From an uncultured Pseudomonadota bacterium (GTDB lineage Bacteria > Pseudomonadota > Alphaproteobacteria > RUG11792): DNA of 46,014 nucleotides. This document shows, piece by piece, positions 8,644 to 18,533 of this stretch (the stretch's first letter is position 1; every line of letters starts with the position of its first letter). The notes beneath the pieces are model-generated. The model saw only the letters and a list, made by a program, of their open reading frames with translations, was not told the DNA's origin and ran no database searches. Location of the stretch: NCBI GenBank assembly GCA_902796345.1, contig CADBOF010000041.1, forward strand, positions 1-46,014, read 5' to 3'. The translations under genes and the position numbers were made by a program.

Positions 8644-9626
8644 ACAAAATAAAAGTATTAGTTGTTGGAGCAACTGGACTTGTTGGGCGAGAAATATTAA
8701 AAATACTTTCTGAAATAAATGTTCCTATCGAAAATGTATTTGGAGCAGCATCTGCATATTCAGATTATTGTCGTATTTGCTATGGAGCAAATGGTGAAGT
8801 GGTTATTCAAGATTTGGAAAAAGTTAATTTTAAAAACTACGATGTAGCGCTTTTTTCTGCTGGATCTGATGTTTCTGAAAAATATGTACCAAAAGCACTC
8901 AATGCCGGATGCTACGTAATTGATAATACTTCGTTCTTCCGTATGCATGCTGACGTACCACTCATTGTTCCTGAAATAAACATGGAAGCCGTAGGTACAT
9001 CAAAACTCATAGCTAACCCCAATTGTTCAACAATTCAGGCTGTATTGCCACTAAAACCTTTACATGATTTGTACAGTTTAAAAGATGTTGTTTTTTCAAC
9101 TTATCAATCCGCGAGCGGTGCGGGCAAAGACGGTATTCAAGAACTTGAAGATCAATTTAAAGCTTTGAATGAAAAAAAATACATCAAAAATAATATTTTC
9201 AAACATCAGTTAGCTTATAACGTAATCCCTGCTATAGGGAATATAGATATTTCGAATTATACAGCAGAAGAATTAAAAATGATTAATGAAACAAAAAAAA
9301 TCCTAGATCTTCCAAATATTTCTGTAACTGCAACGTGTGTGAGAGTGCCGGTGATGGTAGGACACGCCGTATCGGTTACAGCATACTTTGAACGTAAAGT
9401 GAATATGTTTGAAACGCTAACGGCTTTATCAAGGTATCCAGGTATAAGTTTTTCAGACAATTGTTTTACTCCAATTGATGTTGCTGGAAAAAATGACGTT
9501 TTTGTTACTAGGTTACGCCAAGTACCAGAACTTAATAATGGTGTAACTTTCTGGGTCGTCGCCGATAATCTTCGCAAAGGTGCAGCTCTTAATGCTGTGC
9601 AAATACTGCAAAAACTCTGCGAATAA
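8634..9626 (+). CDS. asd: aspartate-semialdehyde dehydrogenase
   Basis: Reduces aspartyl phosphate to aspartate semialdehyde with NADPH, the branch point towards lysine, diaminopimelate, threonine and methionine. The N-terminal Rossmann motif is VGATGLVGRE at 11-20 and the catalytic cysteine is Cys131 in NPNCSTIQ. The length of 330 aa is typical. Together with dapD at 18534, it indicates that the organism still makes diaminopimelate for peptidoglycan. It overlaps holB by 10 bases, and hemW starts at the next base after its stop, so the three form one translational unit. Confidence 0.95.
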   Translation: MYINKIKVLVVGATGLVGREILKILSEINVPIENVFGAASAYSDYCRICYGANGEVVIQDLEKVNFKNYDVALFSAGSDVSEKYVPKALNAGCYVIDNTSFFRMHADVPLIVPEINMEAVGTSKLIANPNCSTIQAVLPLKPLHDLYSLKDVVFSTYQSASGAGKDGIQELEDQFKALNEKKYIKNNIFKHQLAYNVIPAIGNIDISNYTAEELKMINETKKILDLPNISVTATCVRVPVMVGHAVSVTAYFERKVNMFETLTALSRYPGISFSDNCFTPIDVAGKNDVFVTRLRQVPELNNGVTFWVVADNLRKGAALNAVQILQKLCE

Positions 9627-10766
9627 GTGAGTACAATATATATTCACTACCCTTTTTGTCTTTCAAAGTGTTACTATTGCGATTTCAATAGTATTGCGTG
9701 TAAAAGAACAAACTCAATACTATATTTACCTTTATATGCAAACGTATTAAATTTATTCAATAGAGAATTTTACAAAGGCGAAAAAATTACAAGCATATAT
9801 TTTGGTGGAGGCACTCCATCGTTGTTATCCGTTGAATTTATAGAAGAAATATTAACACACATACATAATACATTTAATATTACATCTGATGCAGAAATAA
9901 CACTTGAAGTAAACCCAAAAACAATAGACAAAAATAAAGCTAAAAGATACAAAGAAGCAGGAATAAATCGTTTATCGATAGGAATTCAGTCATTTATAGA
10001 TGCAGATTTAAAAATTTTGGGTCGTATTCATAACTCATACGATGCATTAACTTGTGTATACGAAATGTGTCATACATTCAATAACGTTTCTATTGATTTA
10101 ATATATAACCGACCTGGTCAAAAGGTCGAAGATTGGGTACAAGAACTTAAAAAAGCATTGCAACTTCCAATTCAGCATGTATCGTTGTACGAACTGATTA
10201 TTGAGGATAACACGTACATGAAACATTTGATTGATAAAGGATTTTTGCCAAAACCGTCCGTATCAGATAAATTCTTAAGAAAAACTTTTGAAATCGCTGA
10301 AGCTAATAACTTCGAAATGTATGAGGTTTCAAACTTTGCAAAAACATGTACTGGCTATAAACCTTTATATAGTCGACACAATTTGTCATATTGGAATTAT
10401 GAAGACTACTACGGTGTCGGAGCTGGGGCTCACTCTAGGGTACACAGCAAAAACGGTAGAAAATGTGCTATATCTCAGTGTTGTAATATAGTCAAATGGT
10501 GCAATTGGGCAAAAAATCCTGTATTTAAAATTGAAGAATTGTTTGATGAAGAAGTATATACAGAAAAATTATTAATGGGACTTAGAACAAAACTTGGCAT
10601 AAATATAAATGATTATGACAAAGAGATACTCAAGACGCATAATTTTTATTTTAAGATTAAGCAACTAATAGACAATGAATACGCCTACCTTAATAAAGGG
10701 CGTATGATTCTTACAGTGGAGGGGATGCTTCGGTTGAATATTATAGTAAGTTATCTTACATCATAA
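9627..10766 (+). CDS. hemW: HemW-type radical SAM protein
   Basis: A radical SAM protein of the HemN/HemW group. The cluster motif is C11-x3-C15-x2-C18 in YPFCLSKCYYCDF, and the GGGTPS SAM-binding glycine motif follows in IYFGGGTPSLLS. The 379-aa length, and the lack of the N-terminal extension of true HemN, favour HemW, a heme-binding chaperone, rather than oxygen-independent coproporphyrinogen oxidase. The GTG start lies directly after the asd stop codon. Confidence 0.88.
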   Translation: MSTIYIHYPFCLSKCYYCDFNSIACKRTNSILYLPLYANVLNLFNREFYKGEKITSIYFGGGTPSLLSVEFIEEILTHIHNTFNITSDAEITLEVNPKTIDKNKAKRYKEAGINRLSIGIQSFIDADLKILGRIHNSYDALTCVYEMCHTFNNVSIDLIYNRPGQKVEDWVQELKKALQLPIQHVSLYELIIEDNTYMKHLIDKGFLPKPSVSDKFLRKTFEIAEANNFEMYEVSNFAKTCTGYKPLYSRHNLSYWNYEDYYGVGAGAHSRVHSKNGRKCAISQCCNIVKWCNWAKNPVFKIEELFDEEVYTEKLLMGLRTKLGININDYDKEILKTHNFYFKIKQLIDNEYAYLNKGRMILTVEGMLRLNIIVSYLTS

Positions 10767-10822
10767 AGGTAGCAGATGCTAACCTATCATTGATGTACAT
10801 TTTCTTAAAAGACAACTAAAAT

Positions 10823-11602
10823 ATGAAAAAAATCTTGATAGGAAACGATGATGGAATATCAGCACCTGGGATCGCGTTGCTAGAAAATATCGCATCTGAA
10901 TTTTCTAACGATATCACTGTTATCGCTCCTGCGATAAACAGAAGTGCTACATCGCATAGTGTTACGCTTATGTCTCCATTGCGTGTAAATAAAACTAAGC
11001 CAAAACATTACATGGTTGAAGGTACTCCAGTTGATTGTATGTTATTCGGATTAAGGCATTTATTTGCAACAGAGAGTTTACCTGATTTAGTGTTATCAGG
11101 AATTAATAACGATACTAACATTGCGGAAGATGTTATATATTCCGGAACTGTTGCCGTTGCAAGAGAAGCATCTTTATTCGGAATTCCAGCAATAGCATTC
11201 AGTCAACAGAGATACCCAGATAGAACAATTTCCTGGGCGGTTGCGGAACGGTATACTAGAATAATACTAAATAAAATTATTAATTCATATATCTTTAAAC
11301 GTGGAGAATATCTATGTGTTAATTTTCCAGCTGTGGAAGTTAATGAAGTTAAAGGAATTAAAGTTGTTCCGCACGGCATACGAACAATTGAAGATAGAAT
11401 GATTAAAGATATTGATCCCCGCGGTTTTCCATATTATTGGCTTGATGTTGGAATGTATTCCTATGATAGAGCATCTAATGAATATACGGATAACTGTGCT
11501 ATCGAGGATGGATACATAACAATTGTTCCATTAACTGTTAACATGACCAATAACAAATCTCTGACTGATTTGAAGGAGCTATGTGATGAACGGTACAAAT
11601 AA
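10823..11602 (+). CDS. surE: 5'/3'-nucleotidase SurE
   Basis: A metal-dependent phosphatase acting on nucleoside monophosphates. The opening KKILIGNDDGISAPGI carries the NDDG metal site, and GTPVDCMLFGL and LVLSGINNDTNIAEDVIYSGTVAVA are further family blocks. The 259-aa length is standard. Its last codons overlap the start of the LysM/M23 gene, the common surE-nlpD neighbourhood, here without pcm in between. Confidence 0.95.
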   Translation: MKKILIGNDDGISAPGIALLENIASEFSNDITVIAPAINRSATSHSVTLMSPLRVNKTKPKHYMVEGTPVDCMLFGLRHLFATESLPDLVLSGINNDTNIAEDVIYSGTVAVAREASLFGIPAIAFSQQRYPDRTISWAVAERYTRIILNKIINSYIFKRGEYLCVNFPAVEVNEVKGIKVVPHGIRTIEDRMIKDIDPRGFPYYWLDVGMYSYDRASNEYTDNCAIEDGYITIVPLTVNMTNNKSLTDLKELCDERYK

Positions 11603-12527
11603 GTATTTAGTCTCAATAATCTGTTGTATATTGTTAACCGCGTGCAGTCGAGAGCACCGCGAATACGAAGAAACTCCAGTTGAGTTGCGACATCATAATA
11701 TAGTGTCAGAGAACGATTTGTACATTGTACAAAACGGTGATACAATCGGTTCTATAGCTACTGCTTATGGGGTGACAAGAGGAGAATTGATTAGAAAGAA
11801 TAATTTGCTTCCTCCTTATTCTTTACATATAGGTCAACGTATTGTTGTACCATGTAAGCCTAGCGGTACAAATTTCACACAAAGTCAAAGCGTTAGTCAA
11901 ACATCTGTTGTTCAAAATTCTAATGTTGCAATAGTTCAAAAAGGTGGACTTGAAACAGAATATGGTATTTCATCAAATGAAACTGTTTTGGACAAAAGTT
12001 TACAAAATGAACCGGTAGAGCAATCATCAAATGATTGTCTAGAACAATCAGAAGAACGTACTGCTATAGAGTTGGGTAACACACAAGAATTAGTCGAAGT
12101 TGACGAAACTCCAATTTCAACAACTACATACGTATGGCCAGTAGCAAATGGTCGTTCACGTATTACGAAAGCATTCGACAGACAATCTGGGAATATCCTA
12201 ATTTCGACGCCTGGGCGCACTCCGGTGAAAGCTATAGCTGACGGTGTTGTTAAAATGGCTGGAAAATCCAATAACGAACAACTTGTACGATTTGGCAATA
12301 TGATAGTCATTCAGCATAAAGAGTTAGAAAAAGTTTCAATATATGCAAACTTGATTGACCTTAAAGTAAAAGCAGGACAAAGAGTATCAGCTGGCGATCA
12401 TGTAGCGTTGGTTTCTCAGTCAGGTATTAGAGGAATGACAACAAATCCAGCTTTGTATTTCGAACTTGATAAAACAACAAACGGTAAAAAGCGTAAGCCA
12501 ATTAATCCATGTGATGTATTACCGTAG
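11586..12527 (+). CDS. nlpD: NlpD-like LysM/M23 lipoprotein, degenerate peptidase
   Basis: A predicted outer-membrane or periplasmic lipoprotein that would regulate cell-wall amidases. The signal sequence ends in a lipobox, LLTAC. One LysM domain follows (YIVQNGDTIGSIATAYGV to IGQRIVVP), then a Ser/Gln/Glu-rich linker, then a C-terminal M23/LytM fold (WPVANGRSRITKAFD to the end). The zinc-binding His residues of active M23 enzymes are absent: the HxxxD site is replaced by ISTPGRTPV context, HxH by LYFEL, and YGH by YAN. It is therefore probably an activator like NlpD rather than a hydrolase. I chose the ATG at 11586 because AAGGAG lies 7 bases upstream; a GTG at 11583 is too close. It overlaps surE by 17 bases. 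Confidence 0.83.
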   Translation: MNGTNKYLVSIICCILLTACSREHREYEETPVELRHHNIVSENDLYIVQNGDTIGSIATAYGVTRGELIRKNNLLPPYSLHIGQRIVVPCKPSGTNFTQSQSVSQTSVVQNSNVAIVQKGGLETEYGISSNETVLDKSLQNEPVEQSSNDCLEQSEERTAIELGNTQELVEVDETPISTTTYVWPVANGRSRITKAFDRQSGNILISTPGRTPVKAIADGVVKMAGKSNNEQLVRFGNMIVIQHKELEKVSIYANLIDLKVKAGQRVSAGDHVALVSQSGIRGMTTNPALYFELDKTTNGKKRKPINPCDVLP

Positions 12528-12631
12528 ATACATTGACAACAGGTTGTTGTTGTGTTGTACAAAGTAAATGTGCTTACGTGCATTATCGCGATATACTGTT
12601 GAAGAAACGATAAAACGTAATTTTAATTAAT

Positions 12632-13954
12632 ATGATATCTTTTTATATAAAAACATATGGCTGTATGATGAATGTATACGACAGCAACAAAATGGCAGAC
12701 CTGCTAGTAAGTAAAGGGTATACACAGGTTTTGAATCCATATGATGCTGATGTATTGATATTTTATACATGTAACGTACGAGAAAAGGCTGTCCATAAAT
12801 TACTATCAGATATTGGTAGGCTTAAATTTGTAAATGCTAAAGTTATAGCTGTTGGTGGATGTATTGCACAATCAGAAGGAAAACGTTTATTTGAAAGAGC
12901 GCCGTCAATTAATATATCTTTTGGTCCTCAGACTTATCATAAGTTACCGGAATATATTGATAAGGTGTTAAAGGGCGAACGTGAACGTATTATTGATAGT
13001 ACATTTTACAAAATGGATAAATTTTTAAGTTGTCCTAAAAAAAGAAATGTTAGCATTAGTGAGCATATAGCGATTCAAGAAGGATGTGATAACTTTTGTA
13101 CGTACTGTATAGTGCCTTATACAAGAGGACGTGAGTACTCGAGACCAGTAAAGGACATATTAGAAGAAGCAAAATGGTTACTTGACAATGGTGCTCAAGA
13201 ATTAGTGTTATGGGGACAAAATGTTAATTCATATCATGGAGAAGCTCCATATATTACTATCGGGCATCACAAAGCAACATGGCGTATTGAACAATTGCTA
13301 CAAGCCGTAGCACAATTACCAGGAATTCGTAGGTTGCGTTATTCAACATCGCATCCGAAAGACTTTAATGAAGCTCTCATGTATGTGCATAATGAAATTC
13401 CATTACTAGTACCTTTTACGCATATACCAGTACAATCAGGTAGCGATCGAATTCTTAAACAAATGAATAGAGGATATACATCTGCAGAATATTTATATAA
13501 ATTAAATAAATTTCGTGAAATATGCCCAGCAATACAGTTTTCATCAGATTTTATAGTAGGGTTTCCTGGCGAAACAGAAGAAGATTTTAAGGATACACTT
13601 AGATTAGTTGAGCAAGTAAAGTACACAATATCGTACTCATTTAAATATAGCCCTCGTTCAGGAACTCCGGCAGCAAAAATGCTTGACCAAGTACCTGAAA
13701 AAATAAAAGAACAACGATTAAAAATACTACAAGATACACTTTTACAGGATCAAATAACTTTTAACAAAGCGTTAGTTGATAAAACACAGGAAGTACTTTT
13801 TTACAAAAAAGGGAAACGGGTAAAACAATACATAGGGAAAAATGTATATATGCAGTCTGTAGTTGTTGAAAGCGAGAAAGATTTAATAGGAAAATTCAAA
13901 GATGTTTTGATAAAATCGGCAGAGGAAAATTGTGTTATCGGGCAAGTTGTATGA
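12632..13954 (+). CDS. miaB: tRNA-2-methylthio-N6-isopentenyladenosine synthase MiaB
   Basis: A radical SAM methylthiotransferase that modifies A37 of tRNAs reading UNN codons. The N-terminal MTTase cluster ligands are Cys11 (KTYGCMMN), Cys47 and Cys77. The radical SAM cluster is C152-x3-C156-x2-C159 in EGCDNFCTYCIVPYTRGRE. A C-terminal TRAM region follows. The length of 440 aa is typical. The stop overlaps the ybeY start as ATGA. The usual alphaproteobacterial neighbour phoH is missing between miaB and ybeY. Confidence 0.96.
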   Translation: MISFYIKTYGCMMNVYDSNKMADLLVSKGYTQVLNPYDADVLIFYTCNVREKAVHKLLSDIGRLKFVNAKVIAVGGCIAQSEGKRLFERAPSINISFGPQTYHKLPEYIDKVLKGERERIIDSTFYKMDKFLSCPKKRNVSISEHIAIQEGCDNFCTYCIVPYTRGREYSRPVKDILEEAKWLLDNGAQELVLWGQNVNSYHGEAPYITIGHHKATWRIEQLLQAVAQLPGIRRLRYSTSHPKDFNEALMYVHNEIPLLVPFTHIPVQSGSDRILKQMNRGYTSAEYLYKLNKFREICPAIQFSSDFIVGFPGETEEDFKDTLRLVEQVKYTISYSFKYSPRSGTPAAKMLDQVPEKIKEQRLKILQDTLLQDQITFNKALVDKTQEVLFYKKGKRVKQYIGKNVYMQSVVVESEKDLIGKFKDVLIKSAEENCVIGQVV

Positions 13955-14442
13955 ACGAAAATATTCTAAACATTTGCGTAAATTTCAATGTTTGGGAAAC
14001 AGAAAAAAATTTTGATGATTGGCAGAATATGTTGCCCAAAATTCTTGATGAAACAGTTAAAACTATGAATTTAAAAAATTGTGAAGTAAATTTACTTCTA
14101 ACAAACAATGACGAAATACATCAACTCAATTACGATTTTAGAAATGTGGATGCTCCTACAAATGTGCTTTCGTTTCCTCAATATGAAACATTTGAAGAAT
14201 TAATTCCGGATCCAAACAACATTTGTATTGGAGACATTGCTATTGCATACGAAACAGTAAAGTTGGAAGCGAAGACGTTCAATAAACCGTTCTTTGATAG
14301 GTGTACACATCTATTCGTACATGGACTTTTACATCTGCTAGGATTAAATCATGTGGAGACGGACGAACGAGCTGAAATGGAGCGATTAGAAACGAACATT
14401 TTAGCTCAATTTGATATAGAAGATCCGTATATCAGGGGTTAA
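13951..14442 (+). CDS. ybeY: endoribonuclease YbeY
   Basis: A zinc-dependent RNase used in rRNA maturation and ribosome quality control. The signature HGLLHLLGLNHVETDE supplies the three zinc-binding His residues (HxxxHxxxxxH). Upstream blocks NYDFRNVDAPTNVLSFP and IGDIAIA are typical of the family. I set the start at the ATG overlapping the miaB stop (ATGA); a TTG further upstream at 13930 is open but adds only seven residues with no family match. Confidence 0.94.
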   Translation: MNENILNICVNFNVWETEKNFDDWQNMLPKILDETVKTMNLKNCEVNLLLTNNDEIHQLNYDFRNVDAPTNVLSFPQYETFEELIPDPNNICIGDIAIAYETVKLEAKTFNKPFFDRCTHLFVHGLLHLLGLNHVETDERAEMERLETNILAQFDIEDPYIRG

Positions 14443-14451
14443 GCACACTAT

Positions 14452-15363
14452 ATGTGTAGTCGACAACGTAGCGAACAAAATAAAAAACGTAATTTTTTAA
14501 TTGACAATGTTTTTAAGTTTTTCAAAAAGAAAGATAGAAAACTTCTATCAAGGGACACAATAGAGGAACTAATAGAAAGTGATGAATCTGATTTAAATCA
14601 ATCTATAGCACGGAATGAACGAGAAATGATTGGAAACGTTCTTGAACTCAGGAATACGCAAGTTCAAGAGGTAATGATACCACGCACATCTATTATTTCG
14701 ATTCCAATAACAGCACCAATTGAGGAAGTTTTGGAAAAATTTGTTGATAATCAAATTTCTGCAATTCTTGTATATCGTGGAACTCTGGATAATGTTGTCG
14801 GTATGCTTCGACTAAAAGATGTTGCGAACTGGATCAATATGAACAAACCGTTTAATGCAAGTAATTTCGTCAAAGAAGTTTTATTTGTTCCGCCAACAAT
14901 GCGTACGCTTGATTTGCTATTTAAAATGAAAGAAAGCGGCATTAAGGTTGCTACTGTAATAGACGAATACGGGGGAGTAGATGGGATTGTATCATTTATA
15001 GATTTGATTGAAGAAATAATTGGAGATATTAAAGATGCATCAGATATAAAACATAATAAAAAAAAGGTTATAAGAAACGCTGATGGAACAGTATCTGTTG
15101 ACGGGCAATCAACATTCGATGAAATAAAAAAATATGGAAATATTGAAATTAAACCTATTGATGACGACATTGATACGATAGGAGGAATGTTATCATCAAT
15201 TCTTGGTCGTGTGCCGACTAAAGGAGAGCTTATAACGTTATCAGAGCAAAACCTCGAATTTGAAGTGTTAGATGCAGATCCACGCAAAGTAAAGATATTA
15301 AAAATAAAACAAATAAAACAGAATATGTCAGAAAATTCTGTTCTGAAATCAATGGCAATGTAA
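14452..15363 (+). CDS. corC: CorC/TlyC-type CBS-domain protein
   Basis: A cytoplasmic CBS-pair protein with a C-terminal CorC_HlyC domain, associated in the family with magnesium/cobalt efflux. The N-terminus lacks the transmembrane DUF21 domain, as in the short CorC form. The conserved block VQEVMIPRTSI precedes the first CBS motif, and VIDEYGGVDGIVS closes the second. The C-terminal IGGMLSSILGRVPTKGE marks the CorC_HlyC domain. It follows ybeY by nine bases; lnt, often next in this cluster, is absent. Confidence 0.92.
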   Translation: MCSRQRSEQNKKRNFLIDNVFKFFKKKDRKLLSRDTIEELIESDESDLNQSIARNEREMIGNVLELRNTQVQEVMIPRTSIISIPITAPIEEVLEKFVDNQISAILVYRGTLDNVVGMLRLKDVANWINMNKPFNASNFVKEVLFVPPTMRTLDLLFKMKESGIKVATVIDEYGGVDGIVSFIDLIEEIIGDIKDASDIKHNKKKVIRNADGTVSVDGQSTFDEIKKYGNIEIKPIDDDIDTIGGMLSSILGRVPTKGELITLSEQNLEFEVLDADPRKVKILKIKQIKQNMSENSVLKSMAM

Positions 15364-15436
15364 CATGTTATGTTTTATTACTTTTAGTATGATGTTTTAT
15401 ATTTATATTATTAATGTATTATAGTTACTTGTAAAA

Positions 15437-17929
15437 ATGAGCAATAAATTAAAACCAAACAAAATATTAATAAGAGGAGCAAAAGTACATAACCTTAAAA
15501 ATATTGATATAGAAATACCTTTAAACAAGATAGTCGGGATAGCGGGGGTTTCTGGCTCAGGAAAGTCCTCGCTTGCGTTGGGCGTTTTGTACGCCGAAGG
15601 ATCAAGAAGGTATCTAGAAGCACTTTCGACTTACACAAGACGAAGAATGAGTCAATCACCAAAAGCCGATGTTGACGAGGTTTTATATATTCCCGCTTCT
15701 CTTGCTCTTCATCAGAGACCTTCAGTTCCTGGAATACGTTCGACATTTGGAACTAGCACTGAATTGCTTAACAATTTAAGACTTATGTTTTCAAGGCTTG
15801 CAAGTCATCGCTGTCCTAACGGTCATTACTCAGAACCTACTTTAGCAGTAGCTTCTGGTAAAGAAATAATTTGTGAAGTGTGTAGTGAGTGTTTTTTTGC
15901 TCCCGGAGCAGAGCAACTAGCTTTCAATAGTCAAGGAGCATGTAAAAAATGTGATGGCACTGGCACTGTTAGAACCGTTGATATATCAACGCTTGTACCA
16001 GATGAAAACTTAAGTATAGATGAAGGAGCTGTTGCACCGTGGAAAACTTTAATGTGGTCTCTAATGATTGATGTGTGTCGAGAAATGGGGGTAAGAACCA
16101 ATATACCATTCAAAAATTTAACCAATGAGGAAAAAGAAATAGTATATAGAGGAAAGCCCGAAAAGAAACATATTTTATACAAGTCAAAAACAACTAATTT
16201 AGCAGGAGAGCTAGATTTTACATATTACAGCGCAATACGTACAGTTGAAAATGCTCTATCAAAAGTACAAGACGAAAAAGGAATGAAGAGAGTTGAAAAA
16301 TTTTTAAAAGAGGAGTTGTGTCCTGATTGCTTCGGGACACGTCTTTCAGAAATTGCACGAATGCCGAAATTAAGAAATATGTCACTTGATGAAGTTTGTA
16401 ATATGACATTATCTGAAGTTGTCGATTGGGTAAACGGTATTCCTAAATCCTTGCCTGAAAAAATGCGTCCGATGGCAGAAGCAATTTGTGAAAGTTTTAA
16501 TGTACCTGCGAAAAAATTAATTGATCTAGGTTTAGATTATATTTCGCTAGATAGAGCAAGCTCTACATTATCGACTGGTGAACGTCAAAGAATGCAGTTA
16601 GCTAGAGTTGTTAGAAACCGTACTACTGGCGTCCTATATATTCTCGATGAACCGTCAATAGGACTACACCCGTCCAATATTGCTGGGTTAATAACAGTAA
16701 TGAACGACCTTGTTTCCGATGGCAATTCGGTTGTTCTTGTTGATCATGATGCTCAAATACTTTCAAAAGCTGATTGGATTGTTGAATTGGGCGAAGGATC
16801 TGGAATTAATGGTGGTAACGTAATAAATACAGGAACTATTGCTGAAACAATAAAAAATCCTTTGTCAAAGATAGGAAGGTTTCTATCTGGCGATTATAAT
16901 CCAAGGGTACGACCAACAGCTACAGACTGTATATTTAAACGCGGTACGATTGATATGAAAATTGACAAAATTCATACTGTCAAGCCTTTAAGTTTAAAAA
17001 TTCCAAAATGTCGATTTACTGTTGTAACAGGAGTTTCAGGGTCCGGTAAAACAACGCTTATTTTAGAAAGTCTTGTTCCTGCAATTGAATGCAACATTTC
17101 AGGCAAGAGGTTACCGCAACATATCATTAATATTAATGCCGACGGAATAAGACAAATAAAACTTATTGACGCAACACCAATCGGTGCAAATGTTCGATCA
17201 ACTGTTGCAACTTATGTAAATGTACACGACGAATTAAGAAAAGTTTTTGCTAAAACTTCCGCACAATATAAAGCTGGTGATTTTTCATATAACACTGGTT
17301 CGCTAAGATGTACTACATGTGACGGAACTGGAATAATAAATCTTGATGTACAGTTTTTACCTGATGTTGAAATTACATGTCCTGAATGTCGTGGATCGCG
17401 ATACTCAAAAACAGTTGAACAAATAAAGTATAAAGATCGTTCTTTATCTGATGTTATGAAATTGGAAATTAATAATGTAATAGATATGTTTCAAGATATT
17501 CCTGTAATTAAACAACGCTTAGAGAAATTGTGTAGTTTAGGTATAGGCTACTTAACTCTTGGAGAAGCAACAACAACACTGTCAGGCGGAGAAGCTCAAA
17601 GATTAAAATTGTCTTTTGAAATTGGCAGAAAACAAGAAAATACTATTTTTGTTTTTGATGAGCCAACTATCGGTTTACATCCTCTTGACGTTCGTTCTTT
17701 ACTAAAAGTATTTCAAAAATTAATTGAAAAAGACGCAACTGTTGTTGTAATAGAGCACGATTTAGATGTTGTTGCAAACGCTGATTACGTTGTGGATATG
17801 GGATTAAATGGAGGAGAAAAAGGCGGAGAAATTATTTTTACTGGAACTCCTGAAGAACTTACAAAATCCACTGTATCAAAAACTGGAAAGTATTTAAAAA
17901 AAGTTATAAACAGTTGCGGGAGCTGTTAA
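15437..17929 (+). CDS. class II UvrA-like ABC ATPase lacking the UvrB-binding domain
   Basis: A tandem ABC ATPase of the UvrA family. First half: Walker [10 protein letters not shown] at 37-45, signature [10 protein letters not shown] near 378. Second half: Walker [10 protein letters not shown] near 532, signature [10 protein letters not shown] near 715. Zinc fingers are visible as CEVCSEC..CKKC and CTTC..CPEC (with HFLPD-like QFLPDV). It has 830 residues against about 940 in housekeeping UvrA. The missing part is the block between the CPNG and CEVC cysteines, where the UvrB-binding domain sits. That is the hallmark of UvrA2/DrrC-type proteins, linked to DNA-damage or drug tolerance. A canonical uvrA would have to lie outside the window. 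Confidence 0.85.
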   Translation: MSNKLKPNKILIRGAKVHNLKNIDIEIPLNKIVGIAGVSGSGKSSLALGVLYAEGSRRYLEALSTYTRRRMSQSPKADVDEVLYIPASLALHQRPSVPGIRSTFGTSTELLNNLRLMFSRLASHRCPNGHYSEPTLAVASGKEIICEVCSECFFAPGAEQLAFNSQGACKKCDGTGTVRTVDISTLVPDENLSIDEGAVAPWKTLMWSLMIDVCREMGVRTNIPFKNLTNEEKEIVYRGKPEKKHILYKSKTTNLAGELDFTYYSAIRTVENALSKVQDEKGMKRVEKFLKEELCPDCFGTRLSEIARMPKLRNMSLDEVCNMTLSEVVDWVNGIPKSLPEKMRPMAEAICESFNVPAKKLIDLGLDYISLDRASSTLSTGERQRMQLARVVRNRTTGVLYILDEPSIGLHPSNIAGLITVMNDLVSDGNSVVLVDHDAQILSKADWIVELGEGSGINGGNVINTGTIAETIKNPLSKIGRFLSGDYNPRVRPTATDCIFKRGTIDMKIDKIHTVKPLSLKIPKCRFTVVTGVSGSGKTTLILESLVPAIECNISGKRLPQHIININADGIRQIKLIDATPIGANVRSTVATYVNVHDELRKVFAKTSAQYKAGDFSYNTGSLRCTTCDGTGIINLDVQFLPDVEITCPECRGSRYSKTVEQIKYKDRSLSDVMKLEINNVIDMFQDIPVIKQRLEKLCSLGIGYLTLGEATTTLSGGEAQRLKLSFEIGRKQENTIFVFDEPTIGLHPLDVRSLLKVFQKLIEKDATVVVIEHDLDVVANADYVVDMGLNGGEKGGEIIFTGTPEELTKSTVSKTGKYLKKVINSCGSC

Positions 17930-17938
17930 TACCCGCAA
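17914..17938. terminator. hairpin at the uvrA2 3' end, possible bidirectional terminator
   Basis: TTGCGGG at 17914-17920 pairs with CCCGCAA at 17932-17938 around an 11-base loop that includes the uvrA2 stop codon. It sits between two convergent genes (stops at 17929 and 17945). There is no clear T-run on the plus strand, so efficiency is uncertain. Confidence 0.4.
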
Positions 17939-17944
17939 TGTAAA

Positions 17945-18391
17945 TTAGCCAATACTCCACGTAAAATAAATATATTTACATTTACCGGCAAGATCTTTTT
18001 TAACAATATTAATTTCCGGATTTTTTCCTGCATTTTTCAAGATCACATAATCTTTTCGTTGAAAATCTTGTAATAGAACTAAGTTTGGCGTTCCGTTTAT
18101 TTTTACAACAACTCCATCAGTTACATTTTCAGCGGGTATAATCTCGGGCTTAAATATTCCTTCTTTAAGTGGATTTGACCAATAGTCAAAAACTGTGTAC
18201 GAATTTTCTGTCTTCTCTAATACTAATCCCAATGGCTTAGATTTCATTCTGACCTGTTGCCCATCCAAGTTCGATAAAGCTTTTCTTATTTCGCTGTTCG
18301 CGACATCTTCCTGAATGGATTTTTCGCTTGCGATTAATTGATTTGATAACGCAAACGAAGACAATATTATCAATATTGCTCTAAATTTCAT
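17945..18391 (-). CDS. small exported protein of unknown function
   Basis: A 148-aa protein with a clear Sec signal peptide (MKFRAILIILSSFALSNQLIA then SEK), so a mature periplasmic protein of about 127 residues is expected. The mature part is predicted to be mostly beta, with short charged stretches and a single cysteine near the end (GKCKY). I recognise no family. It is convergent with uvrA2 and divergent from dapD, in a single-gene unit. Confidence 0.7.
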   Translation of the reverse strand: MKFRAILIILSSFALSNQLIASEKSIQEDVANSEIRKALSNLDGQQVRMKSKPLGLVLEKTENSYTVFDYWSNPLKEGIFKPEIIPAENVTDGVVVKINGTPNLVLLQDFQRKDYVILKNAGKNPEINIVKKDLAGKCKYIYFTWSIG

Positions 18392-18533
18392 TGAATAATC
18401 CTTAAAATTCCCTTAACATTTGTGATTATATACGACAACTCTCACGGCAAGCAAAATGATAATTTTTGCAAAAGGTGCTCAAAAAAAGGTAAGCTCTAAA
18501 TCTGTGGCAGTGCATATTTGATACATCAAAAAA

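Noticed and set aside
9627-10766. Oxygen-independent coproporphyrinogen oxidase HemN
   Set aside because: The protein is short and lacks the N-terminal extension of HemN; HemW fits better.
13930-13950. Upstream TTG start for ybeY
   Set aside because: It adds seven residues without family support, while the ATG at 13951 overlaps the miaB stop in the usual ATGA manner.
13952-13954. TGA read as tryptophan (genetic code 4)
   Set aside because: TGA ends miaB, nrdD and dapD at the family-expected positions.
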